A stretch of 43,860 nucleotides of DNA, from IMG/VR virus record IMGVR_UViG_3300005861_000343, positions 1 to 43,860 of that record. One strand, given 5' to 3'. Shown here in pieces: positions 29,482 to 37,492 of this stretch. The translations under genes and the position numbers were made by a program. Source of the DNA: a virus. The notes beneath the pieces are model-generated. The model did no database searches. It saw only the letters and a list, made by a program, of their open reading frames with translations, and was not told the origin of the DNA. Position 1 is the first letter of the stretch. Every line of letters starts with the position of its first letter.

Positions 29482-31065
29482 GTGGCTGCATTTTTTCACG
29501 GCGTCTCGATAAACGAGTCCAATATCGGGCCACAGCCGGTCCGTACCACCCCATCGGCGGTGATCGGCCTGGTGGGATCGGCCCCGAGCTGGCTGGTCGC
29601 GTCGCCCGCAGTCGCGGCGCCGCTAAACACGCCCACCCTGGTCTCCTCCCAGGTTGATGCGGCGAAATTCGGGCCATTGATTCAGGGGTACTCGATCCCC
29701 TACGCCCTGGCGGCGATTCAGCAGCAGAACCTCGGGAAAGGCTTCGGTCAGGTGATCGTGGTCAACGTGTTCAACCCGGCCACGCACAACACGGCTGTAG
29801 TGGCCACCGCATTCGCAATGCCGGCCAGCGGCCCGCAGGTCGTCAACCTGGGTCACATGGGGATCCTCGGCCCCGGGCTGCCGGGATTCACCGGCGCGAC
29901 CACCGTGGTGGTGACCAACTCCGCCGCTACGACCACCTATGTCGAGGGCACTGATTACGCGGTCGATTACATCAACGGCCTGGTGACCGGCAAGAGCGGG
30001 GGGTCCATTACCGCGGGCGAGGCGCTGAAGATCGCATTCAGTTACTGCGACCCCAGCAAGGTGGCGGACCCGGACATCATCGGCGCGGTGACCGGCGGCG
30101 CGTACACCGGCCTGCAGGCGCTCCAGCTCGCCTACGGCACGATCGGCTTTTTCCCGTCGATGCTGGTCGCGCCGGGTTATTCCAAGGATGAAACCGTCGC
30201 GGCCGCGATGGACTCCCTGTCGTATAAGATCTACGCCAGAGCGCTGGTGGACGGCGTGCCCGCGACCACCGTTGCTGCGACGATCGCCAATCGCGGCACG
30301 GTGGGCAACGTCTTCGACACCAGCAGTAAGCGCACGGTGCTGTGCGCACCAGGCGCCGATTTTACGGATACCGGGATCATCCCCACCGGGGTCACCGTCT
30401 CTGCCGCGGGGACCGCGGCGCAGAACAGCGCGAACGTGACTGCCGACTCGCCGTTCTCGCAATGGGTAGCAGGCGTTTGGGCCGCGGCCATCCTGCAATA
30501 CGGCTTTTGGGAGTCGCCGTCGAACAAGGCGATCATCGGGGTAATCGGACCGGACGTGGCGATGTACGCCTCTCCTTTCGACGCCGGCGCCGACACCAAC
30601 ACGTTGAACGCGCAGGGAATTGTGACCATCTTCGACGCTTTCGGAACCGGGAACCGTGTCTGGGGGAACCGCAGCGCGGCGTACCCGACCAGCACCGCGC
30701 CCGATAATTTCGTCGCCATCCGCATGGCGATGGACGTGATCGAGCAGACGGTGCAGCTCACGTCGATGCAATACCTGGACGGACCGATCACCAATGCCGA
30801 CATCACCACCGTGCTGCAGGCGGTCAATTCGTATTTGCGATCGCTGGTGCAGCAGGGCGGCTTGGTCGGCAATCCGCAAGCGACCTTCAACCCGGCCGAG
30901 AATCCCGCCAGTCAGCTCGCCGCTGGCCAACTCGTGCTCGACCTGGACGTGATGCCGCCGCCCCCCATGGAGCGGCTGACCTGGAACGTGATGATCGACA
31001 CCAGCCAGCTCGCCAGTCTGACCGCTTCCCAGAGCGCCCAGGCCTCCGGGGTGATCGCCAGCTGA
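29482..31065 (+). CDS. contractile tail sheath protein
   Basis: This 527-residue protein is the tail sheath (Mu L-like). N-terminal HGVSINESNIGPQPVRTTPS and AVIGLVGSAPSW are family starts; the middle has GIVTIFDAFGTGNRVWGNRS and VAIRMAMDVIEQTVQLTSMQ, and the C-terminus ENPASQLAAGQLVLDLDVMP. A beta-module inserted at about residues 140-195 contains YVEGTDYAVDYINGLVTGKS. It slides on the tube and contracts on infection. GTG at 29482 follows GGAAGGAAG. Confidence 0.92.
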   Translation: MAAFFHGVSINESNIGPQPVRTTPSAVIGLVGSAPSWLVASPAVAAPLNTPTLVSSQVDAAKFGPLIQGYSIPYALAAIQQQNLGKGFGQVIVVNVFNPATHNTAVVATAFAMPASGPQVVNLGHMGILGPGLPGFTGATTVVVTNSAATTTYVEGTDYAVDYINGLVTGKSGGSITAGEALKIAFSYCDPSKVADPDIIGAVTGGAYTGLQALQLAYGTIGFFPSMLVAPGYSKDETVAAAMDSLSYKIYARALVDGVPATTVAATIANRGTVGNVFDTSSKRTVLCAPGADFTDTGIIPTGVTVSAAGTAAQNSANVTADSPFSQWVAGVWAAAILQYGFWESPSNKAIIGVIGPDVAMYASPFDAGADTNTLNAQGIVTIFDAFGTGNRVWGNRSAAYPTSTAPDNFVAIRMAMDVIEQTVQLTSMQYLDGPITNADITTVLQAVNSYLRSLVQQGGLVGNPQATFNPAENPASQLAAGQLVLDLDVMPPPPMERLTWNVMIDTSQLASLTASQSAQASGVIAS

Positions 31066-31105
31066 GCGCAGAGCTTTAACGCGGACCCGTAAGGAGAGAG
31101 AGCCG

Positions 31106-31630
31106 ATGCCCGACATTCAAGTGAACTCGCTCAATAATTGCGCGGTGTACATCGATGGGATCGGCTATATCGGTCGCGCCAGCGAGGTCGATGTCGCCCA
31201 TCCCAAACAGGTGATGACCGATTACAAGGGCGCCGGCATGGTCGGCAAACTCGAGCTGTGGGCCGGGGTGGACAAGCTCGAGTCGCGCATCAAGTGGGCG
31301 AGTTTCGACACCACGGCATTGCTCGCGGCCAGCGACTTCACCGTCGCGCATATGTTCCAGGTACGCGGCAACTTGCAGCAATACAACTCGCTGGGCCTGG
31401 CGGCCGAATTGCCCGTGGTCTACCTGATGACCGGAGTCTTCAAGGACGGCGGCAAGGCCGCGTTCAAGCACCAGGAACAAGTCGAGACCGAATCGACGAT
31501 CAGCGTCTATCACACCGAGCTGTGGGTGGCCGGCATCCAGATCTTCTTGTACGACGTGTACTCCAACACCTACATGGTCGGCGGTATCGACAAGCTTGCC
31601 GCGATGAAAGCCAACCTCGGCCTGATCTAA
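31106..31630 (+). CDS. tail tube protein (P2 FII-like)
   Basis: This 174-residue protein matches phage major tail tube proteins of the P2 FII family: IQVNSLNNCAVYIDGIGYIG, EVDVAHPKQVMTDYKGAGMV, GKLELWAGVDKLESRIKWAS, and a closing HTELWVAGIQIFLYDVYSNT. It stacks as hexamers inside the sheath. The type is P2-like rather than Mu gp40-like. GGAGAGAG lies six bases before the ATG. Confidence 0.9.
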   Translation: MPDIQVNSLNNCAVYIDGIGYIGRASEVDVAHPKQVMTDYKGAGMVGKLELWAGVDKLESRIKWASFDTTALLAASDFTVAHMFQVRGNLQQYNSLGLAAELPVVYLMTGVFKDGGKAAFKHQEQVETESTISVYHTELWVAGIQIFLYDVYSNTYMVGGIDKLAAMKANLGLI

Positions 31631-31662
31631 CTCGGGCCGCGAGAAGGGAGCGTAATCCGTAA

Positions 31663-32040
31663 ATGGCCGAGCAACTGACGGTGAATGGAGTGCCAGTCCA
31701 GCGCGCGGCGCAATGGACTGCCGACCGCACTATCACGCTGCCGAGCGGCGCGAGCGCCGAGATCCGCAAGGGCAAAGGCCGCGACCTGCGGCGCGTGATG
31801 ACGCGCCTGGCCGCGGCCGCGGGCAGAGAGGAGGACAGCGCCGGCGCCGACGCGGTCTTTGGGTTGATCGCCGAGCTGGTGCGCGTCGAAGGTGCCCCGA
31901 TCATGCTCGAGGACCTGGAGGAGATGGAGCTGGCGGACGTGTTCATGCTCCAGAATGAGGTAGTTGGCCGAAATTTTTCGCCTGCTCGGCGCCCGGTCTC
32001 CTCGCCCTCGTCGAGCGCGGGTTCTCCCTCGCGGAACTGA
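31663..32040 (+). CDS. tail assembly chaperone, zero-frame product
   Basis: This 125-residue product is the short form of a tail assembly chaperone (P2 E / Mu gp41 type): beta-rich start QLTVNGVPVQRAAQWTADRT then IRKGKGRDLRRVMTRLAAAA, and MLEDLEEMELADVFMLQNEV. After the slippery site the zero-frame tail turns into a low-complexity end (ARRPVSSPSSSAGSPSRN). It should guide tape-measure assembly. It sits between the tube and the tape measure, as expected. Confidence 0.84.
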   Translation: MAEQLTVNGVPVQRAAQWTADRTITLPSGASAEIRKGKGRDLRRVMTRLAAAAGREEDSAGADAVFGLIAELVRVEGAPIMLEDLEEMELADVFMLQNEVVGRNFSPARRPVSSPSSSAGSPSRN

Positions 32041-32138
32041 GCGAGATGGAGCTTGAGGAGATCGCGATGTGGCTGCGCACGTCGATGGCGGCCGAGGCCG
32101 CCAAGGCGCGCGCCATTCGCGACGCCGGGCGCGAGTAA
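31663..32138 (+). CDS. tail assembly chaperone, -1 frameshift fusion product
   Basis: The -1 frame stays open from the slippery site to a TAA at 32136-32138. A ribosome that slips back one base would join residues 1-105 to about 53 new residues: FACSAPGLLALVERGFSLAE, LSEMELEEIAMWLRTSMAAE and AAKARAIRDAGRE. This helical ending resembles the gpE' part of the P2 E+E' fusion. It would be about 158 residues, made at low level, which sets tail length. No separate start serves the extension. Confidence 0.8.
31971..31977 (+). other. programmed -1 frameshift heptamer
   Basis: A AAT TTT in the zero frame has the X XXY YYZ pattern (A, T, T). After slippage the codons AAA and TTT pair in the -1 frame, and reading continues with TTC GCC TGC. 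Near this site the gene overlaps its extension, as in other contractile-tailed phages. A GC-rich stretch follows and could give a stimulating structure. Confidence 0.78.
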
Positions 32139-32169
32139 CGCAAACGCAACACGGGCGGACTAATTGATT

Positions 32170-32481
32170 ATGACCAGAGTGTTTGTCGGCAATCTTTCCT
32201 ACGACGCAGACGAGCATGATCTGCGCGGGCTGTTCAGCGCGGCCGGCGCGCTGGAGGGGATCGAGATCGTGCGCGATCGCCAGACTGGCAATTCACGCGG
32301 TTTCGGCTTCGTCTCCTTCATGATGTCGAGCGACGCCGAGCGGGCGGTCGAGGACCTCAATGGCCAGGATCTCAAGGGGCGCCCACTGCGCTTGGAGTTG
32401 GCCCGGGCCCGCGAGCCGCTGCGCGAGCGCCATGATCGCAGGGTGCATGAGACGGCGACCGCGACGCGCCGCCGCTGGTAA
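32170..32481 (+). CDS. RNA-recognition-motif (RRM) protein in the tail operon
   Basis: This 103-residue protein is a single RRM: VFVGNL (RNP2, residues 4-9), the helix DEHDLRGLFSAAGALEGIE, RGFGFVSF (RNP1, 43-50), and the closing strand RPLRLELARA (71-80), then a strongly basic tail (REPLRERHDRRVHE and TRRRW). Such proteins bind single-stranded RNA. It lies between the frameshifting chaperone and the tape measure, where no RRM protein is expected. ATG at 32170 is chosen over a TTG at 32164. It could bind the phage mRNA near the frameshift site; that is only a hypothesis. Confidence 0.92.
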   Translation: MTRVFVGNLSYDADEHDLRGLFSAAGALEGIEIVRDRQTGNSRGFGFVSFMMSSDAERAVEDLNGQDLKGRPLRLELARAREPLRERHDRRVHETATATRRRW

Positions 32482-32504
32482 GGAGCAACTGAGGGTATCG
32501 CGGG

Positions 32505-34400
32505 ATGTTCGGGAACCTGCTCAATTTCGCGTTGACGATCAAGGCGATCGACCAAGCCAGCCGCGTCATCAAGGGCGTGCAGGAGCACGTCGAGAACCTG
32601 AACGCGTCCGTCAAGGCGACGGGCGCGATGCGGGAATACGCGCAGAATCTGGCGATGGTGGGAGCGGGATTCGGCGCGGCCGGCGCCGCCGGCCTGTACG
32701 CGATCAAGGAAGCGATCGAGCCGTTGATGGAATTGGACGCCGCGCAGCGCCATCTGCTGACCGCGCTGCCCGCCGGCGCCGAAGGGATGCGCCAGATGCG
32801 CGCGGCGACCGAAGCGGCCGCGGCTGCGTCGATCAAGTTCAACGTCTCGCAGGAAGATTACCTGCAAAATGTCTATCTCGGCGTGTCCGCCGGGCTCTCA
32901 TTCAATGCCGCGATCGCCAATGCCACCGACTCGATAGAAGTGGCGAAGGGCACGATGGGGGACGCGGCCGAAACCGGGCGCATCCTCGGTCAAGTGTACA
33001 ACGATTTCGGCGACACGACGCGCGCGGCTGGGCCACAGGTGCAGCATTTCGCGGACGTGGTGGCGTATGCGGTGCGGCAGTTCGCGTTCAAGAATGTGGG
33101 CGAGTTCAACGAGGCGCTGAAGGAATCGATCGGCGCCGCAAAAGCCGCGGGGCTCTCTTTCGAGGAGACCACCGCGCTGGTCGCCGGTTTCCAAAAAGTG
33201 GGAATTACCGGCAGCGAGGCCGGTAGCGCGATCCAGGAGATGATGCAGGCTATCGCGCGAGGCGGATTCGAGAAATTGGGTGTGCCGCTTGAGCGCTTTA
33301 ACAACGGCGCGATCGACGTTATCGGCACGCTGACCAACTTCAAGCGCGCCATGGGCGACGGGGTCATCACGGCGGAGCAATTTCAGCGCGTGTCCAAGGC
33401 GCTGGGCGTGCGCGGCTCGCGGTTGCTCACCCTGGACCCGGCGCAGCTCGCGGCGATGCATGATCTGCTGACGAGCAGCACGGTAGTGGGGGCTGCCGCC
33501 CAGGGCGCCCAGATTGTGAGCGCCGGCGCTATTGAACAGCTCGGGCGACTCAGCCAGGCGTGGACGCAACTGCGCGAGGCTTTTGGGCAGCCGATCTTCA
33601 ATTCGATGGGGCCGTGGATCGCGGACCTGGTGGGCGCGGTCAAGTGGGTGATCCAGCTCGCGAAGGCGCATCCCGAGGTGGTCAAGATGGTTGCGCTGTT
33701 CACCGCGTTCGCCTCGGTGGCGGCGGTGCTGGTGGGGGGACTGTTGGTGGTGGGCGCTGCACTCGCCGCCGCCGCGAGCTTCGGGGTAGCACTCGGCCCA
33801 GCGATAGCGACAATCGCCACCATCGTGGTCGGGATCGGCGCGATCGGCACGGCGGCCGTGATGGTCGGCCCGCGGCTTTATCGCGCGTTCGAGGCCCAGA
33901 TGAAACGGCTGGAGGCGCTGGGCTTCGGCAGCGGGACGGCGTTCGTCCTCGCGATCGCCCACGGAATTACTGCCGTGGGCGCCAAGGTATATGACGCTCT
34001 CGCGTCGGTGTTGCACGATGCGCGCAAACTGTTGCCATTTTCGCCAGCGAAGGAAGGCCCGCTGCGCGATCTCCATCGGGTGCGTATCGTGCAGACGATC
34101 GCAGAGCAGATTCGGCCCGCGCCGGCGGTCCTCGCGATGCGGCGGGTGGCCGCGGCCGTCGCTATCGCGGCGGTCCCGACCTTCGCCGCTGCTCCCACGT
34201 TCGCGCTGGGTACGGCGCCTCGCGCTGGCTCAGTCGCGGCCGCGGGCGGCGCAACGATGAACATTACGGTCAACGCGCCAGTGACTATTCATCACGCGGG
34301 CAGCGAGCAGGACCTGGGCCGGGCGCTGGAACAGCATCGGCGCAAGATCGCTCGCCTGGTCGCGGACGAAGTGGCCACGCGCAATCGGACGAGGTTCTAA
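32505..34400 (+). CDS. tail tape measure protein
   Basis: This 631-residue protein sets tail length. It has a helical start with LTIKAIDQASRVIKGVQEHV, then TP901-like repeats (SAGLSFNAAIANATDSIEVA and FEETTALVAGFQKVGITGSE), hydrophobic membrane-like segments at about 390-450 (VKMVALFTAFASVAAVLVGG and ALGPAIATIATIVVGIGAIG), and the typical LPFSPAKEGPLRDL near 510-523. The C-terminus is Ala- and Val-rich with beta elements. No lytic or peptidase motif was seen. It follows the RRM gene by 23 bases. Confidence 0.9.
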   Translation: MFGNLLNFALTIKAIDQASRVIKGVQEHVENLNASVKATGAMREYAQNLAMVGAGFGAAGAAGLYAIKEAIEPLMELDAAQRHLLTALPAGAEGMRQMRAATEAAAAASIKFNVSQEDYLQNVYLGVSAGLSFNAAIANATDSIEVAKGTMGDAAETGRILGQVYNDFGDTTRAAGPQVQHFADVVAYAVRQFAFKNVGEFNEALKESIGAAKAAGLSFEETTALVAGFQKVGITGSEAGSAIQEMMQAIARGGFEKLGVPLERFNNGAIDVIGTLTNFKRAMGDGVITAEQFQRVSKALGVRGSRLLTLDPAQLAAMHDLLTSSTVVGAAAQGAQIVSAGAIEQLGRLSQAWTQLREAFGQPIFNSMGPWIADLVGAVKWVIQLAKAHPEVVKMVALFTAFASVAAVLVGGLLVVGAALAAAASFGVALGPAIATIATIVVGIGAIGTAAVMVGPRLYRAFEAQMKRLEALGFGSGTAFVLAIAHGITAVGAKVYDALASVLHDARKLLPFSPAKEGPLRDLHRVRIVQTIAEQIRPAPAVLAMRRVAAAVAIAAVPTFAAAPTFALGTAPRAGSVAAAGGATMNITVNAPVTIHHAGSEQDLGRALEQHRRKIARLVADEVATRNRTRF

Positions 34401-34699
34401 TGCACAGCGTAAGTCTGGAGCCGGGATACGGAGAGAGCGCGCGGGTCGATCGCACGCAAGAACCCGAACTGCGCCTGATGAGCGCCGTGTTGAAGGATGC
34501 CCTGGAGCATTACGCGCGCTCCCCACACGGCCCTGGGCGCAAGGCAGCGCTCGCGCGAGAGGCGCGCGCATGGGTCCGTGACGACAGCGATTCCCTCTTC
34601 GGCTTTCGGAGTGTCTGCGAGCATCTGGAGATCGACGCCGCCGCGCTGCGCGCGGCGCTTGCGGAGCGCGAGGCTGCGCGCGTGGAGGGCTCCCTCTGA
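34400..34699 (+). CDS. small protein of a host-like family after the tape measure
   Basis: This 99-residue protein has a helical middle, ELRLMSAVLKDALEHYARSP, then GPGRKAALAREARAWVRDDS and FGFRSVCEHLEIDAAALRAA. The pattern (a leading LL.AVL.DAL, a basic loop, AW..., F.F..VCE.L...) is one I associate with small bacterial proteins of uncharacterised function, seen mainly in host genomes. It sits between tape measure and gpU and is not a standard tail gene. It could be a regulator picked up from the host. No name is claimed. Confidence 0.68.
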   Translation: MHSVSLEPGYGESARVDRTQEPELRLMSAVLKDALEHYARSPHGPGRKAALAREARAWVRDDSDSLFGFRSVCEHLEIDAAALRAALAEREAARVEGSL

Positions 34700-35283
34700 T
34701 GTTCGCGCAGCTCGGCGATATTACCTTCGAGGTCCTCGGCTCGCCGGAATCGATGCGGATCACGCGCGGCTGGCGTTACCCCGAGCATCCCGTTATCGAC
34801 GGGCTGCCCAAGCTGCAAGCGGTCGGCGCTGCGCTCGACCAGATTGAGCTGGACCTGCGATTGCACGCGAGCATCGCGCCGCCGGCGGCGCAGCGCGACG
34901 CGATCTACGCGATGGCGGATCAGCAGGTGGCCGCGCCGCTGGTTTTCGGCAGCGGAGTCCATCGCGGCTACTTCGTCGTCACCGACGCGACCGAGGCGAC
35001 CGCGCTAACCACCGACAGCGGCGACCCGATCGCGATCGAGATGCATCTGACGCTGAAGGAGTGGTCGCCCGGCGCGGCGCTGAATCCGAACGCGCCGCCC
35101 AAGCCGGCGACCGCGCCCCCCGCGATTATCCAGGGTGCCGCGCCAGGCGCGACGAGCACGCGCTCCGCGGCGGGCGCCGGGACCTCGGCCCTGATGAGCC
35201 TGGGCAGCGCGGTGCCCTCGATTCCGGCGACCTCAAACCCGGCGTCGGTGCCGTTAACGACGATCGTCAGGAGCGATAGCTGA
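34699..35283 (+). CDS. P2 gpU-like tail protein
   Basis: This 194-residue protein matches phage P2 gpU: AQLGDITFEVLGSPESMRIT, then PKLQAVGAALDQIELDLRLH and VFGSGVHRGYFVVTDATEAT, IEMHLTLKEW. gpU is a tail terminator or completion protein. The last 70 residues are Pro/Ala-rich and unstructured. It is coupled with the previous and next genes (TGATG). Confidence 0.86.
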   Translation: MFAQLGDITFEVLGSPESMRITRGWRYPEHPVIDGLPKLQAVGAALDQIELDLRLHASIAPPAAQRDAIYAMADQQVAAPLVFGSGVHRGYFVVTDATEATALTTDSGDPIAIEMHLTLKEWSPGAALNPNAPPKPATAPPAIIQGAAPGATSTRSAAGAGTSALMSLGSAVPSIPATSNPASVPLTTIVRSDS

Positions 35284-35510
35284 TGGCTGCTTCCGCGCCA
35301 TACATGATGCACGCCGCGCTGGGCGGCGAGCGATGGGATCAGATCGCGTGGACATATTACGGCGATCCCACGCTGATTAGTCCGATCATCATGGCGAATC
35401 CGAGCGTGCCGATCGTCGCGGCGCTCGACCCGGGGACGCAAATCATGGTGCCGCTCCTGGAGCAATCGCAGCCCGTCGCGAGCGAACTGCCCCCGTGGGA
35501 GACCCTCTGA
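35283..35510 (+). CDS. P2 gpX-like tail protein
   Basis: This 75-residue protein is a LysM-like module of the gpX family: YMMHAALGGERWDQIAWTYY then GDPTLISPIIMANPSVPIVA and IMVPLLEQ. In P2-like phages it helps anchor the tail baseplate hub. It is one of a P2-like run U, X, D, V, W, J, I. Confidence 0.88.
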   Translation: MAASAPYMMHAALGGERWDQIAWTYYGDPTLISPIIMANPSVPIVAALDPGTQIMVPLLEQSQPVASELPPWETL

Positions 35511-36523
35511 TGGCGGCGCTGGCGACAATACCGGTGCGCCGCCCGCGATGGCATCTCAGCTATCAGGGGATGGCGATCACCACGCGGATTGAATCGATGG
35601 TGCGGTCGGTCAAGTACACGTCCAAGCTCGCCGGCGATGCCAGCGAGATGGAAATCGAGGTCGAGGATCGCGATCGCAAATGGCAGGGACCGTGGCTGCC
35701 GCAGCGCGGCGATCGCGTGAGCCTGATGATCGGGTACGGCGGCGAGGCGCTGGCCGACTGCGGCCATTTTCAGATCGACGAGGTCGAGCTCGACGACTCG
35801 CCCGAGGACGTGGTGCACATGCGATGCGTGGCGGCGTATATCACGCCCGCGATGCGCACCGCGAACACGGTGGGCTGGGAGAATCAGAGCCTGCCCGCGA
35901 TCGCGGCCGCGATCGCGGCGAAGTATGGCCTCACGGTGGTGGGAGCGCCGGCGGTGACGGTCAATTTCGCGCGGGTGACGCAGCGCCAGGAGACCGACCT
36001 GGCATTCCTGAAGCGCCTAGCCGAAGAGAGCAACTACGAATTTTCGGTGCGCGGCAACAAGCTGGTTTTCTACGCGCGGCCGGTGCTCGAAGCGCAGGCG
36101 CCGGTGCTGACCATCCAGCGCTCGCACCTGACCCGCTTTCGCGCCAAGACGCAGACCGAGACCCATCAGGTTTACAGCGCCGCGCAGGTCTCATGGCTCG
36201 ACCCCGCGAGCAAGTCGCTGGTCACCGCGACCGTGCAAGCCGACACTCCAGTGCCCACCGGCGACACGCTGGTAATCCGGCGCCGGATGGAGAACGGCGC
36301 GCAGGCCGCGATGTACGCGCGGTCGGCACTGCATCAACTGAACATGCTCCAGACCACGGGCACAATCGCAGCGCCAGGCGAAACGCTCTTCGCCGCGGGC
36401 TCCAACGTGATGCTTTCGGGATGGGGCAGCTTCGACGGCAAATATCAGATTCGCGAGGCGCACCATACGATGACGCGCGAGGCGGGATGGGGAACCGAAA
36501 TGGAGGTGCGCCGTGTCGCGTGA
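35510..36523 (+). CDS. P2 gpD-like tail hub protein
   Basis: This 337-residue protein matches phage late control D/tail hub proteins (gpD, T4 gp27-like): RPRWHLSYQGMAITTRIESM, EVEDRDRKWQGPWLPQRGDR, GGEALADCGHFQIDEVELDD, and QTETHQVYSAAQVSWLD with a closing YQIREAHHTMTREAGW. It forms the baseplate centre with V. The start ATG at 35510 shares a base with the previous stop (TGATG); an in-frame GTG lies upstream. Confidence 0.9.
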   Translation: MAALATIPVRRPRWHLSYQGMAITTRIESMVRSVKYTSKLAGDASEMEIEVEDRDRKWQGPWLPQRGDRVSLMIGYGGEALADCGHFQIDEVELDDSPEDVVHMRCVAAYITPAMRTANTVGWENQSLPAIAAAIAAKYGLTVVGAPAVTVNFARVTQRQETDLAFLKRLAEESNYEFSVRGNKLVFYARPVLEAQAPVLTIQRSHLTRFRAKTQTETHQVYSAAQVSWLDPASKSLVTATVQADTPVPTGDTLVIRRRMENGAQAAMYARSALHQLNMLQTTGTIAAPGETLFAAGSNVMLSGWGSFDGKYQIREAHHTMTREAGWGTEMEVRRVA

Positions 36524-37040
36524 CGAACTGCGCAGCCGATCGCCGCTTCGTTACGGCGTCGTCACCGAGCAGGATCTGACGCTATGCCGCGTGCGCGTGA
36601 AGTTTCCCGACATGGGACAGGTGCAGAGCTACTGGCTGCACGTGCCCCAGCGCCGCACGATGAATGACAAGGGCTTCGAGCTCCCCGATATCGGCGAGGA
36701 AGTCGCCTGCCTGATGGACGATTGGGACGAGAGCGGCGTGGTGCTGGGCGCGCTCTATTCCTCGGCCGATAAGCCGGCGCCGGGCATGACAGCGAACCTC
36801 ACCTATCGGGGCTGGGATGATGGCACGGTGGTGGAATACGACCGCGGCGCGCACGTGCTGACGGTGACCGCTCCCGCGCCGGGAGCGCAGGTAAACGTGG
36901 AGGCGGCGGCCGGCAGCGTGACCATCAACGGGGCCGTGCAGGTGCAGCTCGCGCAAGGGGGCGCGAGTATCACCCTGGTCGGTGACCAGGTGCAAATCAC
37001 GCCGCCGCCAATTCTCTTTGCGCAGGCGACACTGCAATGA
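36513..37040 (+). CDS. baseplate assembly protein V (spike)
   Basis: This 175-residue protein matches gpV (Phage_base_V): LRYGVVTEQDLTLCRVRVKF and WLHVPQRRTMNDKGFELPDI and GEEVACLMDDWDESGVVLGA, YSSADKPAPG. The second half is an OB-fold-linked beta-helix repeat (GAQVNVEAAAGSVTINGAVQ). It is the membrane-piercing spike. GTG at 36513 overlaps the gpD end. It ends with ATGA coupling to W. Confidence 0.9.
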   Translation: MSRDELRSRSPLRYGVVTEQDLTLCRVRVKFPDMGQVQSYWLHVPQRRTMNDKGFELPDIGEEVACLMDDWDESGVVLGALYSSADKPAPGMTANLTYRGWDDGTVVEYDRGAHVLTVTAPAPGAQVNVEAAAGSVTINGAVQVQLAQGGASITLVGDQVQITPPPILFAQATLQ

Positions 37041-37360
37041 ACTTCTCGCCTAACCAACCGCCAACGCTGGGGATGTTCGGGCTGGCTGCGCCCTTCCCGG
37101 TTGTGCCCCCGATCGCCAGCGCGGACTGGTCACTCGAGCTCGACTCCACCGCCGGCGGCGCGCAAGGCGCGGGCTTCGGCCAGGTGGTGCAAGGGATCGC
37201 CGATATCCAGCAGTGCATCCAGATTATTCTGACGACTCCACCGGGAAGCGATCCTTTCCGCCCGGATTTCGCCTGCGATCTGTTTCGATTCCTTGATCGG
37301 CCGCTGACCCGCGCACTGCCCGCGATCGTCGGCGCGGCGGCCGCGGCATTGGCCAAGTAA
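37037..37360 (+). CDS. baseplate wedge protein W (gp25-like), truncated by TAA
   Basis: This 107-residue product covers the N-terminal part of gpW/gp25: GFGQVVQGIADIQQCIQIIL, TTPPGSDPFRPDFACDLFRF and the helix RALPAIVGAAAAALAK. It then stops at a TAA (37358-37360). The frame goes on as EPRIAVLSITAAVDPENIGH to TGA at 37490. The family normally has Trp or Tyr plus EPRI exactly here, so the gene is interrupted inside its conserved core. The product lacks the C-terminal beta-sheet that the wedge needs. Could be a sequencing error, nonsense mutation or read-through. Confidence 0.88.
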   Translation: MNFSPNQPPTLGMFGLAAPFPVVPPIASADWSLELDSTAGGAQGAGFGQVVQGIADIQQCIQIILTTPPGSDPFRPDFACDLFRFLDRPLTRALPAIVGAAAAALAK

Positions 37361-37492
37361 GAGCCGCGGATTGCGGTGCTTTCGATAACCGCGGCGGTCG
37401 ACCCCGAGAATATCGGTCACATGACCGTGAGCGTGCTCTGGCAGCTCAAGACCGCGACCAGCAAACCTGTAACGACAACGGTGAACATCTGA
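37361..37492 (+). pseudogene. C-terminal part of W beyond the in-frame TAA
   Basis: This continuation (EPRIAVLSITAAVDPENIGH, MTVSVLWQLKTATSKPVTT) is in frame with W and has the gp25 C-terminal signature. Its TGA shares a base with the J start codon (TGATG), the coupling used across this tail operon, which argues that the full 151-residue frame is the ancestral gene. No start codon serves it alone. Confidence 0.75.

Noticed and set aside
29623-31116. Long minus-strand frame opposite the sheath
   Set aside because: Antisense shadow of the tail sheath; no motif or initiation signal.
32898-34076. Minus-strand frame opposite the tape measure
   Set aside because: Shadow of the tape measure with His- and Arg-rich composition.
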